Origin: Candidatus Kerfeldbacteria bacterium
Lineage (GTDB): Bacteria > Patescibacteriota > Patescibacteriia > Veblenbacterales > UBA10138
Length of the DNA: 11,366 bases
Direction of reading: 5' to 3'
NCBI GenBank assembly: GCA_016234305.1
Contig: JACRFM010000064.1
Span: forward strand, 1-11,366
Every line of letters begins with the position of its first letter. The stretch's first letter is position 1. Position numbers and translations under genes: made by a program. This document shows positions 1 to 5,201 of the stretch, piece by piece. Below the pieces are notes generated by a model, which was given only the letters and a program-made list of their open reading frames with translations, searched no databases and had not been told where the DNA came from.

Positions 1-2
1 AA

Positions 3-266
3 TGCGAACCTGATACCCTTCGGGCATTACTTGGCGGTAAACGGGGCAAAAGGATTAACCGCAGTTATATTTTCTGGCGGAACGCCATACACCACTCGCG
101 TAACAAAAGCGAGGCCAAAAGCTTAAAATATTTTATACTATTTAATGCCCAAGCAATGCCCGTTGAATCAAGCTTGGGTTTTATTTTTTCAATTTTAACA
201 AAAAAGAATAATCTCAACTCATCTCATCATTCTAATATTCTTAAGAACGTTAGAATGATAATATAA
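3..266 (+). CDS. 3' end of a rightward gene, possibly nucleoside diphosphate kinase; probable frameshift
   Basis: This frame is open from the window edge to a TAA at 264-266. Its first 45 or so residues resemble the C-terminal part of nucleoside diphosphate kinase: a P-x-T-L-R segment (compare GTIRG), then R-N-A-I-H-H-S with a later E-A pair (compare the active-site signature N-x-x-H-G-S-D). The histidine would be the phosphorylated residue. The last 35-40 residues do not look like the family and run straight through a strong terminator hairpin. One extra A in the AAAA run at 117-120 would move the reading to a frame ending K-L-K-I-F-Y-T-I with TAA at 143-145, two bases before the hairpin, which fits both family length and layout. 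So the gene is either frameshifted here, mis-sequenced, or misread by me. A competing frame (1-126) is also open and cannot be excluded. The family call is tentative. Confidence 0.35.
   Translation, partial: CEPDTLRALLGGKRGKRINRSYIFWRNAIHHSRNKSEAKSLKYFILFNAQAMPVESSLGFIFSILTKKNNLNSSHHSNILKNVRMII
148..190 (+). terminator. Rho-independent terminator
   Basis: The perfect 7-bp stem CCCAAGC (148-154) / GCTTGGG (172-178) encloses a 17-nt loop and is followed at once by a T-rich tail (TTTTATTTTTT, 179-189). The T tract lies only on the right side, so it ends rightward transcription of the gene at the left window edge. Confidence 0.75.
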
Positions 267-271
267 AATTT

Positions 272-340
272 ATCCGCCTTCGTCCTCCCAAGGAGAACTT
301 CGGCGGATTTCGCCGAAGAAATAAAGGCTACCTCGGGCGG
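272..340. repeat. Dispersed hairpin repeat, copy A
   Basis: ATCCGCC (272-278) pairs with GGCGGAT (302-308), and CTCC (285-288) pairs with GGAG (292-295) around a 3-nt loop, with a few mismatches between. The element continues to about 340 with a sequence that aligns, apart from one indel, with copy B near 3144-3212. The core TCCGCCTTCGTCC recurs a third time at 345-357 without its partner arm. It lies downstream of the leftward M23 gene. No T tract follows, so it is not a standard terminator. It could be a transcript-end hairpin, a REP-like element or a small non-autonomous repeat. Confidence 0.65.
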
Positions 341-349
341 CCTACTCCG

Positions 350-379
350 CCTTCGTCCCGATGTAAATCTAGACGAAGG
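350..379. repeat. Perfect 8-bp hairpin
   Basis: CCTTCGTC (350-357) pairs perfectly with GACGAAGG (372-379) across a 14-nt loop. It lies about 40 bases past the stop of the leftward M23 gene and reuses the TTCGTC core of the dispersed repeat. There is no clear T tract on either side. It may stabilise or end the gltX-M23 transcript. Confidence 0.5.
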
Positions 380-421
380 ATTGATGAGACAGTAGATGCT
401 TTATTAAGTTGGCTAGCAGAA

Positions 422-1624
422 TTACGGCAAATAATCCAGCGGGTTTACGGGAATGCCGCTGGCACGGATTTCAAAATGCAAATGCGGTCCGGTAGTAAGT
501 CTGCCTGCTCCTCTAGTGCCGGGTGTGCCGCCGACCGCGCCGATGATTTGTCCTTTGCTCACGTAATTGTCAGCGGCCACGTCAATCCGGCTGACGTGGC
601 CGTAAACCGTGGCCAAACCGTCTTTGTGAATAATCATAATGTAGCTGTAGCCCAGACCGGCGTCTTTGGCAATGGCCACGTAGCCGGCGGCGGCGGCTTT
701 GATGCTACTGCCTTGCGGCTGGGGAATATCAATCCCTGGATGTTCAAAATAGCGGCGGAAAATGTAGGTGGGGTCGTGAAAATAAGTGGACAGACCCTTG
801 TAAGGATTAACTGGCCAAATGAAATTCGTGTCCATTTGTTCCAGCCGGTTGCTGCCTTGTTTTTGTAATCGCCGCCGTACTTCCTGTTCCAAATTTTTAA
901 TATCATTGTTGGCTTTTTCCTGTTCTTGCAAAGCCTGGGCCAGCAGGTTCTGGTATTTGCTTTCGGAAAGTCTAGTTTGTTTAAGGATGTTTTGTTTAGT
1001 ACCTTGTTCGTCGTCTAATTGGCCCTTGGCTGACTGTAAATCATTTTTGGCTTTAATGAGTTGGCTGCGATAATTATTCAAATCTTGTTGGCGGTGTTCC
1101 AGTTGAGTTTTAATGGTTTGCACCTCGTTAAGATTTTTTTGCAAGGTTCGTTGCAGTTCGCCCAGATAGTTAAGCTGGTCAAAATACTGCCCCAGTGAGC
1201 TGCTAAGGGCAATAATTTCCAGCAGGCTGCGCTGGTCGGTTTGATTGATTTGGCGTAAGATTTCGGCAATTTTACTTTTTTTATCAGTAATGTCGCGTTC
1301 TTTGCCGCCAATATCCAAACTGACCGCCTGAATCTGCAAGGTAATGGTGTTTAAATTCAGTTCTTTGACTTTGATATCAAGTTCAGTCTGAGCAATTTTG
1401 TCGTCCAGGATGCTTAATTGTTTTTTTAGAGTGGAAGCCTCAGCTTGTTTTTGGGCAATAGCCGATTGGTAAGCTTCAACTTGTTTTTTTATTTCGTCAA
1501 TTTTTTGTTGTTTGTCTTTAATCTGGCTGTTTAGATCGTCAATTGTCTGCGCGCCTAAACTGGCTGGTGTAAACAGCAACACAGCCGTTAAGAGTGAGGC
1601 CGCCAGGGAACGCGTTTTTAACAT
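422..1624 (-). CDS. Secreted coiled-coil M23 (LytM/EnvC-like) peptidase
   Basis: The 400-residue product has a signal peptide (residues 1-26: basic start, hydrophobic core, A-S-L-G-A-Q end), a long charged coiled coil with heptad-like Q/K/E/L content (about 28-258), and a C-terminal M23 zinc endopeptidase domain (about 268-400). Expected metal ligands are visible: H295-x3-D299 and H381-x-H383, with H343 as the likely catalytic histidine. This is the architecture of EnvC/NlpD-like murein hydrolases or hydrolase activators acting outside the membrane at division sites. Because the HxxxD and HxH sets are intact, it should be an active enzyme rather than a LytM-degenerate activator. It starts 3 bp after the gltX stop, so the two are probably co-transcribed. 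No Shine-Dalgarno motif precedes the ATG. The cleavage site and the bond it cuts are not determined. Confidence 0.9.
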   Translation of the reverse strand: MLKTRSLAASLLTAVLLFTPASLGAQTIDDLNSQIKDKQQKIDEIKKQVEAYQSAIAQKQAEASTLKKQLSILDDKIAQTELDIKVKELNLNTITLQIQAVSLDIGGKERDITDKKSKIAEILRQINQTDQRSLLEIIALSSSLGQYFDQLNYLGELQRTLQKNLNEVQTIKTQLEHRQQDLNNYRSQLIKAKNDLQSAKGQLDDEQGTKQNILKQTRLSESKYQNLLAQALQEQEKANNDIKNLEQEVRRRLQKQGSNRLEQMDTNFIWPVNPYKGLSTYFHDPTYIFRRYFEHPGIDIPQPQGSSIKAAAAGYVAIAKDAGLGYSYIMIIHKDGLATVYGHVSRIDVAADNYVSKGQIIGAVGGTPGTRGAGRLTTGPHLHFEIRASGIPVNPLDYLP

Positions 1625-1627
1625 AAT

Positions 1628-3094
1628 TCATTCGGCTAAAACTGCCCGGGCAGTTTGGAGGCGGCTGATTGATTCGTCTGCCCCGAGTGCCCAAAGCAAG
1701 CTGTAAACATCAGGTGATTGTTTTTCGCCGGACAGGGCCATTCGTACGGGCCAAAGGAATTCTTGATTAGATAAACCGGATTGTTCTTTAACCGCTGTGA
1801 CGACGGTTTGGAGATTGGCTATGTTCCAATCAGTAATGGTTGGTATAATTTCCATAGTTTGACGTAAAGCCAATTTGGTTTTGTCGTTATGGCTTTGGGC
1901 AGGAGTTAAGACTCCAGCTGTTAGATTTAAATCTTTTTTAAAAAACCAAGTTGCCAAACTGGATACTTCTCCCAGCGTGGTCAGACGGGTTTGCAGTACG
2001 GTGGTTAAGTTGAGGGTGTTTTTGGCCGGTCTGCCAAGCGTGGCAGTCAGCTGCCGGTAAAAAGGCTGGAGGAGTTCGTCTAGTTCGGCTGGCGGCAATT
2101 TTTTAATGTAGGCATTATTGAACCAGAGCAGTTTATCAATGTCAAAAATAGCGCCGGCTTTTTGTACGCGAGTCAAACTGAATTGTTTAATCAGTTCGTC
2201 CAGCGTAAACAGTTCCTGGTCGCCGGTCGGGTGCCACCCGAGGAGCGCTAAAAAATTAACCAAAGCTTCGGGTAAGTAACCTTGTTCTTTATAGGTTTCC
2301 ACCCAAACGGCGGCGCCGTCTTTGCGTTTGGATAATTTGGCGCGGTTTTTATTCAAAACGTTTGGCAGATGAGCAAACTCCGGTGCTGCCCAACCCAAGG
2401 CCCGATACAACAAAATGTGTTTGCTGGCTGACGGCAGCCATTCCTCGCCTCTGATAACATGGGTGATTTGCATCAAATAATCATCCACCACGTTGGCTAA
2501 GTGATAAGTTGGATAACCATCAGACTTGAGTAAGACTTGGTCGTCAATGGTTTGGTTGTCAATTATTATGGTGCCCCGGATTAAATCGGAGAATTCAGTT
2601 TTACCCGGCGGCACCAGTAAACGGATAGTGTAATTTTCTCCGGCTGAGAGTTTAGTTTGAATTTGTTCAGCGGTTAAATTAAGGCAGCAGCGGTCATAGC
2701 GACTGGGCTCATTGCTTGTTTGTTGTTTAAGGCGCAGCTCAGTTAATCTTTCAGTGGAACAAAAACAATAATAAGCGGCTTGAGTGTTGATTAATTGGAG
2801 TGCGTATTTTTTATATAGATCAAGTCGGGCTGATTGAATATAAGGCGCATAAGGGCCGCCCTTATCCGGTCCTTCATCCCAGGATATTCCCAGCCATTTT
2901 AAACCGCTAAGCAAACGATCCAAACTGCCCGGTACGTATCGTTCCTGGTCAGTGTCTTCTAAACGGATGATAAATTGTCCGTCCTGCGCGCGGGCGAATA
3001 AATAATTATACAAAGCCGTGCGCGCCCCGCCGACATGCAATTCGCCGGTGGGTGAAGGCGCGAAACGGACGCGAATGGTAGTTTGGTTGTTCAT
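1628..3094 (-). CDS. gltX: Glutamyl-tRNA synthetase
   Basis: This 488-residue class I aminoacyl-tRNA synthetase charges tRNA with glutamate. The N-terminal Rossmann core shows F-A-P-S-P-T-G-x-L-H-V-G-G (residues 11-23, the HIGH motif in its usual GluRS form HVGG), R-L-E-D-T-D (44-49) and R-G-E-E-W (215-219). The second signature, K-L-S-K-R (253-257), is the KMSKS loop. A CxC (C110, C112) with a later C-C pair (C136, C137) suggests a zinc site like that of E. coli GluRS, though the last ligand differs. The C-terminal helical anticodon-binding part runs to the end, so the length is normal. Whether it also charges tRNA-Gln, which would need GatCAB, cannot be decided here. The ATG follows a plausible promoter and an 8-nt leader without Shine-Dalgarno. 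It ends in TGA, 3 bp before the M23 gene. Confidence 0.97.
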   Translation of the reverse strand: MNNQTTIRVRFAPSPTGELHVGGARTALYNYLFARAQDGQFIIRLEDTDQERYVPGSLDRLLSGLKWLGISWDEGPDKGGPYAPYIQSARLDLYKKYALQLINTQAAYYCFCSTERLTELRLKQQTSNEPSRYDRCCLNLTAEQIQTKLSAGENYTIRLLVPPGKTEFSDLIRGTIIIDNQTIDDQVLLKSDGYPTYHLANVVDDYLMQITHVIRGEEWLPSASKHILLYRALGWAAPEFAHLPNVLNKNRAKLSKRKDGAAVWVETYKEQGYLPEALVNFLALLGWHPTGDQELFTLDELIKQFSLTRVQKAGAIFDIDKLLWFNNAYIKKLPPAELDELLQPFYRQLTATLGRPAKNTLNLTTVLQTRLTTLGEVSSLATWFFKKDLNLTAGVLTPAQSHNDKTKLALRQTMEIIPTITDWNIANLQTVVTAVKEQSGLSNQEFLWPVRMALSGEKQSPDVYSLLWALGADESISRLQTARAVLAE

Positions 3095-3109
3095 AAGTTG
3101 GTTAAGTTT

Positions 3110-3139
3110 ATCATATCAGACGGCGCGCGAGTTTGCTAA
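3110..3139 (-). promoter_or_regulatory. Candidate promoter of gltX
   Basis: Read leftward, TTAGCA (3134-3139) and TATGAT (3110-3115) are 18 bp apart. They match the sigma70-type -35 and -10 boxes at 4 and 5 of 6 bases. Initiation about 7 bp past the -10 would give a leader of only about 8-9 nt before the ATG at 3094. Confidence 0.5.
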
Positions 3140-3143
3140 TCTA

Positions 3144-3212
3144 ATCCGCCTTCGTCCTCCTTAGGAGGACTACGGTGGATTCCGCTAAAGGCAATAATGG
3201 ATACTGCGGGTG
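3144..3212. repeat. Dispersed hairpin repeat, copy B
   Basis: ATCCGCC (3144-3150) pairs with GGTGGAT (3174-3180, one G-T pair), and GTCCTCC (3154-3160) pairs with GGAGGAC (3164-3170) around the loop TTA. It shares the 16-base stretch TCCGCCTTCGTCCTCC with copy A (273-288), and the following 35 bases also align, so the unit is about 70 bp. It sits downstream of the leftward LigT-Nudix gene and just upstream of the gltX promoter. No T tract follows. Confidence 0.65.
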
Positions 3213-3225
3213 TAAGTTTGTGGCT

Positions 3226-4215
3226 TCATTTTTTAAGTTGAGCCAGGGCCATTTTTCCTAAACTGCGCCTGACGGGTTGTAACTCTGCTAAAAAATTTTC
3301 TGGGGCGCACCATTTGAACGCTGAGATTTCCCTGGGGTCTGGTTTAAATATCTGGGAATGATTTTTAAGTTTAACTAAAGCTAAGCTTTGTTCTTGGCCA
3401 ATGTATGGTTGCTTACTGGCATCGTTTCCGGCTTGCTTAGTTTTTTCCGACCAGCGATAGCGATGAACCCGTTCGGTTATATTTATAATTTCTAAGTCAG
3501 TTATACCCATTTCCTCCTTGAGTTCGCGTTTAACCGCGTCCGCCGTCATTTCACCCGGTTCAATGCCGCCTTGAAGCATTTGCCAATAGTTTGATTTGGA
3601 TAAAGGGTGTTTAACCAGCAGCAGTTCATTTTGGCTGTTTATTAAGCAAATAGCTACATTGGGCCGGTATGGGCCCAAAGGGGCCTTAGAGGGCAATTTA
3701 AAGGCTTCAAGAGCCTTATAAATAGGCCCATTAGCGGTTAAGGTACTATGAATTAGTTGAATTTCATTAACCGTAAAATCATGACGGTCAAAAACTAACC
3801 AGGGCGGCGGCCATAGATTTTTCTTAACGCGTACCAGAGTCAAATGGGCCGGCTGCCCTAAGGCTTTAATGCCCAGGCGCTTAAGAGAGTTTTTAAGATT
3901 ATATTGAAGCTGTCTAAACTCATTAGTGGCGGCTATGTCCAATATACCAAGGCGCGGTTCCAGCGGCGGTTTCCAGGAAAAGCCAGTAACCGCCAGGTCA
4001 AAATCAGTTTGTGATTTAGTAGTCAGCTTGATAGCTTCTATCAGTGGCGCTAAGTCGACGTTCCCCACTTCACCCAAAAAATTTACGGTTATATGCGCAT
4101 CATTCGGGTTAAGCCAGCGGCCACAATTAGGATATTGGAATTTATTTTGTTTGATAAATTCGGCAATTGCTTGTTTTAATTTTGAGGGCGGTTCGATGGC
4201 TATGAATAATCGCAT
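3226..4215 (-). CDS. Fusion of LigT/ThpR-type 2',3'-cyclic phosphodiesterase and RppH-like Nudix hydrolase
   Basis: Two full domains lie in one 329-residue frame. Residues 1 to about 173 form a 2H phosphoesterase (LigT/ThpR, 'RNA 2',3'-cyclic 3'-phosphodiesterase'): M-R-L-F-I-A-I start and the two catalytic H-x-T-x motifs, H41-I-T-V (followed by N-F-L-G) and H124-L-T-L. Residues about 180-329 form a Nudix domain with a complete Nudix box: G216-x5-E222-x7-R230-E231-L232-x-E234-E235-x-G237. Y-R-P-N-V (183-187), Q-G-G and P-Y-I-G-Q-E-Q (270-276) resemble RppH, which removes pyrophosphate from the 5' triphosphate end of RNA. The family chemistry therefore points to an enzyme working on 3' ends (cyclic phosphate opening) and 5' ends of RNA. 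This joint role is inferred. The Nudix half could instead use nucleotides such as Ap4A. No frameshift or linker stop is present. It stands alone, transcribed divergently from the 465-residue gene. Confidence 0.88.
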   Translation of the reverse strand: MRLFIAIEPPSKLKQAIAEFIKQNKFQYPNCGRWLNPNDAHITVNFLGEVGNVDLAPLIEAIKLTTKSQTDFDLAVTGFSWKPPLEPRLGILDIAATNEFRQLQYNLKNSLKRLGIKALGQPAHLTLVRVKKNLWPPPWLVFDRHDFTVNEIQLIHSTLTANGPIYKALEAFKLPSKAPLGPYRPNVAICLINSQNELLLVKHPLSKSNYWQMLQGGIEPGEMTADAVKRELKEEMGITDLEIINITERVHRYRWSEKTKQAGNDASKQPYIGQEQSLALVKLKNHSQIFKPDPREISAFKWCAPENFLAELQPVRRSLGKMALAQLKK

Positions 4216-4227
4216 AAAAGTAAATTA

Positions 4228-4236
4228 ATTATAGCA
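4228..4236 (-). promoter_or_regulatory. Extended -10 promoter of the LigT-Nudix gene
   Basis: Read leftward, the sequence is TGCTATAAT, a perfect -10 hexamer with the TGn extension. No good -35 box is found at 16-18 bp, as expected for extended -10 promoters. The hexamer ends 12 bp before the ATG, giving a leader of about 5-6 nt and no room for a Shine-Dalgarno site. Confidence 0.6.
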
Positions 4237-4266
4237 TTGGTTGAAATTGATGGCGAGATAAAATTG

Positions 4267-4295
4267 TTGCCCGGAGATGAATTTTGTGTTAAAAT
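4267..4295 (+). promoter_or_regulatory. Promoter cut off from the 465-residue gene by the IS
   Basis: TTGCCC (4267-4272) and TAAAAT (4290-4295) are exactly 17 bp apart. The IS begins five bases later. If the IS and one copy of its ATT duplication are removed, only 7 bases lie between the -10 box and the ATG now at 5202, so transcription would begin at or one base before the start codon (a leaderless mRNA). It now points into the IS and could drive the transposase. Confidence 0.55.
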
Positions 4296-4297
4296 AT

Positions 4298-4300
4298 ATT
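4298..4300. repeat. Left target-site duplication ATT
   Basis: ATT directly abuts the left inverted repeat and is repeated at 5197-5199 after the right one. A 3-bp duplication fits the short duplications of IS5-family elements. Confidence 0.6.
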
Positions 4301-4318
4301 GAGATGGTTACAAAACTC
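4301..4318 (+). repeat. Left terminal inverted repeat of the IS
   Basis: GAGATGGTTACAAAACTC is an exact inverted match of the right end. Its bases 4308-4313 (TTACAA) also serve as the likely -35 box of the transposase promoter. Confidence 0.92.
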
Positions 4319-4336
4319 TCTTTTTTGGTGTAAAAT
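4308..4336 (+). promoter_or_regulatory. Candidate transposase promoter
   Basis: TTACAA (4308-4313, inside the left inverted repeat) and TAAAAT (4331-4336) are 17 bp apart. Initiation near 4343 would leave about 23 nt before the ATG at 4366. Placing the -35 box in the end repeat would let transposase bound to that end repress its own gene, as in several IS families; that regulation is inferred. Confidence 0.5.
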
Positions 4337-4365
4337 AAGGGTATAAGTCTTAAACTTGTACTCTT

Positions 4366-4737
4366 ATGCAAAGCCAAAAACAAAAAAGAAAAGCTTACCC
4401 GTCGGATTTAACCCATAAACAGTTTCAGCTGCTAGAACCGCTGCTTAAGGTTAAGCCCAAGAAAACAGGCCGTCCTCTCTCTGATTTGGAGGAAGTGGTC
4501 AATGGCATGCTCTATGTCCTTTCCACTGGTTGCCGCTGGCGGGATTTGCCCCACGATTACGGGGTTTCCTACGTTACTTGCTACCGCTATTTCATTAATT
4601 GGGCGGATAATGGGACTTTGCGGAGGATTTTTGAAGAACTAAAGCAAAAGGCGGATAAAAAGAACTTGCTGCATTGGCGCAATGCCTATCTGGACGCTTC
4701 TGTGGTTAAGTCTAAAAAAGGGGTAAAAAACAGGTAG
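4366..4737 (+). CDS. IS5-family transposase, upstream frame (orfA)
   Basis: This 123-residue N-terminal half has the IS5-type DNA-binding region (P-S-D-L-T-x-x-Q-F near 12-20; G-R-P near 35-37; L-S-T-G-C-R-W-R-D-L-P at 52-62, typical of the DUF4096-like helix-turn-helix part) and the first catalytic aspartate in Y-L-D110-A-S. It ends in TAG at 4735-4737, just after the slippery site at 4725-4731. Alone it lacks the second D and the E of the DDE triad. A -1 shift joins it to the downstream frame to give a 271-residue full transposase. Start choice: the first ATG after the likely promoter, with no Shine-Dalgarno motif. Confidence 0.9.
   Translation: MQSQKQKRKAYPSDLTHKQFQLLEPLLKVKPKKTGRPLSDLEEVVNGMLYVLSTGCRWRDLPHDYGVSYVTCYRYFINWADNGTLRRIFEELKQKADKKNLLHWRNAYLDASVVKSKKGVKNR
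4725..4731 (+). promoter_or_regulatory. Programmed -1 ribosomal frameshift site A AAA AAC
   Basis: In the orfA frame the bases read A-AAA-AAC, a classical X-XXY-YYZ slippery heptamer. Slipping back one base continues at CAG (4731-4733) in the orfB frame, which is open from just after the TAA at 4713-4715. Without slipping, orfA stops at 4735. This matches the -1 frameshifting known in several IS families. Confidence 0.8.
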
Positions 4738-5180
4738 GTTATTCAGGAAAACACAAGGTTTTGGGATTAAAACGCAGCTTAGCGATTGATGCCTGGGGAA
4801 ACCCCTTAGCTATTATCTGTTTAAAAGCTAATTACCACGACCAGCGATCAGCCTTGCCGACTTTAGACCGGATTAAAACCAAGAAGCCTAAAAGAGTAGG
4901 AGCGGATAAGGGTTATGACGCTGAAATTATCAGATCAGGATTGCTTAAACGACGGATCGCGCCTTGTCTAATCAGGCGTAGTAATAATTTAAAGAACATC
5001 GGCAAGATTGAATTAAGGGAAAAAAGATACTGCCAACAAAGGTGGAAAGTGGAAAGAAGCTTTGCCTGGCTTAACAACAACCGCAGAATTGACCGGTTTA
5101 TGGAAAAGAAAACGACTACTTACTTGGGTTTCTGCCATTTGTCGTTCATCAAACATTATCTTAAAAAACTGATTAAATGA
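4731..5180 (+). CDS. IS5-family transposase, downstream frame (orfB, reached by frameshift)
   Basis: This is the C-terminal catalytic half, 149 residues from the frameshift point. It contains the second catalytic aspartate in G-A-D-K-G-Y-D (D181 of the fused 271-residue protein) and the terminal R-W-K-V-E-R-S-F-A-W-L region (E230), which is the Y/W-x2-R/V-x-E signature of IS4/IS5 transposases. The DDE triad is thus complete as D110/D181/E230. A TTG at 4761 could start an independent product, but it has no ribosome site and would lack the first aspartate. The TGA stop (5178-5180) overlaps the right inverted repeat by two bases. Confidence 0.88.
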   Translation, partial: QVGYSGKHKVLGLKRSLAIDAWGNPLAIICLKANYHDQRSALPTLDRIKTKKPKRVGADKGYDAEIIRSGLLKRRIAPCLIRRSNNLKNIGKIELREKRYCQQRWKVERSFAWLNNNRRIDRFMEKKTTTYLGFCHLSFIKHYLKKLIK

Positions 5181-5196
5181 GTTTTGTAACCATCTC
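5179..5196 (-). repeat. Right terminal inverted repeat of the IS
   Basis: GAGTTTTGTAACCATCTC is the exact reverse complement of the left end (4301-4318) and is followed by the duplicated ATT at 5197-5199. Confidence 0.92.
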
Positions 5197-5199
5197 ATT
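5197..5199. repeat. Right target-site duplication ATT
   Basis: This is the second copy of the ATT at 4298-4300. Only AT separates it from the ATG at 5202. Confidence 0.6.
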
Positions 5200-5201
5200 A
5201 T

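Larger units (their letters stand above)
267..421. other. Intergenic region between convergent genes, with hairpin repeats
   Basis: No coding potential is seen here. The stretch holds one copy of a dispersed hairpin repeat (272-340), a second partial copy of its core (345-357), and an 8-bp perfect hairpin (350-379). It lies between the 3' ends of the rightward gene at the left edge and the leftward M23 peptidase gene. Confidence 0.7.
4301..5196 (+). mobile_element. Intact IS5-family (IS427-like) insertion sequence, 896 bp
   Basis: The element is bounded by perfect 18-bp inverted repeats (GAGATGGTTACAAAACTC at 4301-4318 and its exact complement at 5179-5196) and flanked by ATT on both sides. 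It carries one transposase in two overlapping frames (4366-4737 and 4731-5180) joined by a -1 slippery site. Length, two-frame layout, small duplication and the D...D...E motifs place it in the IS5 family, nearest the IS427 group. All parts look complete, so it may be active or recently so. It sits in the divergent promoter region of the LigT-Nudix and 465-residue genes, directly before the start codon of the latter. IS elements are sparse in many reduced CPR-like genomes, so other copies would be informative. Confidence 0.93.

Noticed and set aside
1..126. Competing rightward frame ending TAA at 124-126
   Set aside because: It stops before the terminator, which fits, but its product shows no family pattern, whereas the other frame shows T-L-R and N-A-I-H; not fully excluded.
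476..868. Rightward 130-codon open frame
   Set aside because: It lies wholly opposite the M23 peptidase domain with its intact zinc ligands and gives a low-complexity product without recognisable motifs.
3144..3180. Rho-independent terminator for the LigT-Nudix gene
   Set aside because: The stem is good, but leftward of it comes TAGATTAGC with no U-rich run; kept as a repeat hairpin only.
4761..5180. Independent TTG-start transposase ORF
   Set aside because: There is no ribosome site, the first catalytic aspartate would be missing, and the slippery heptamer explains expression as a fusion.
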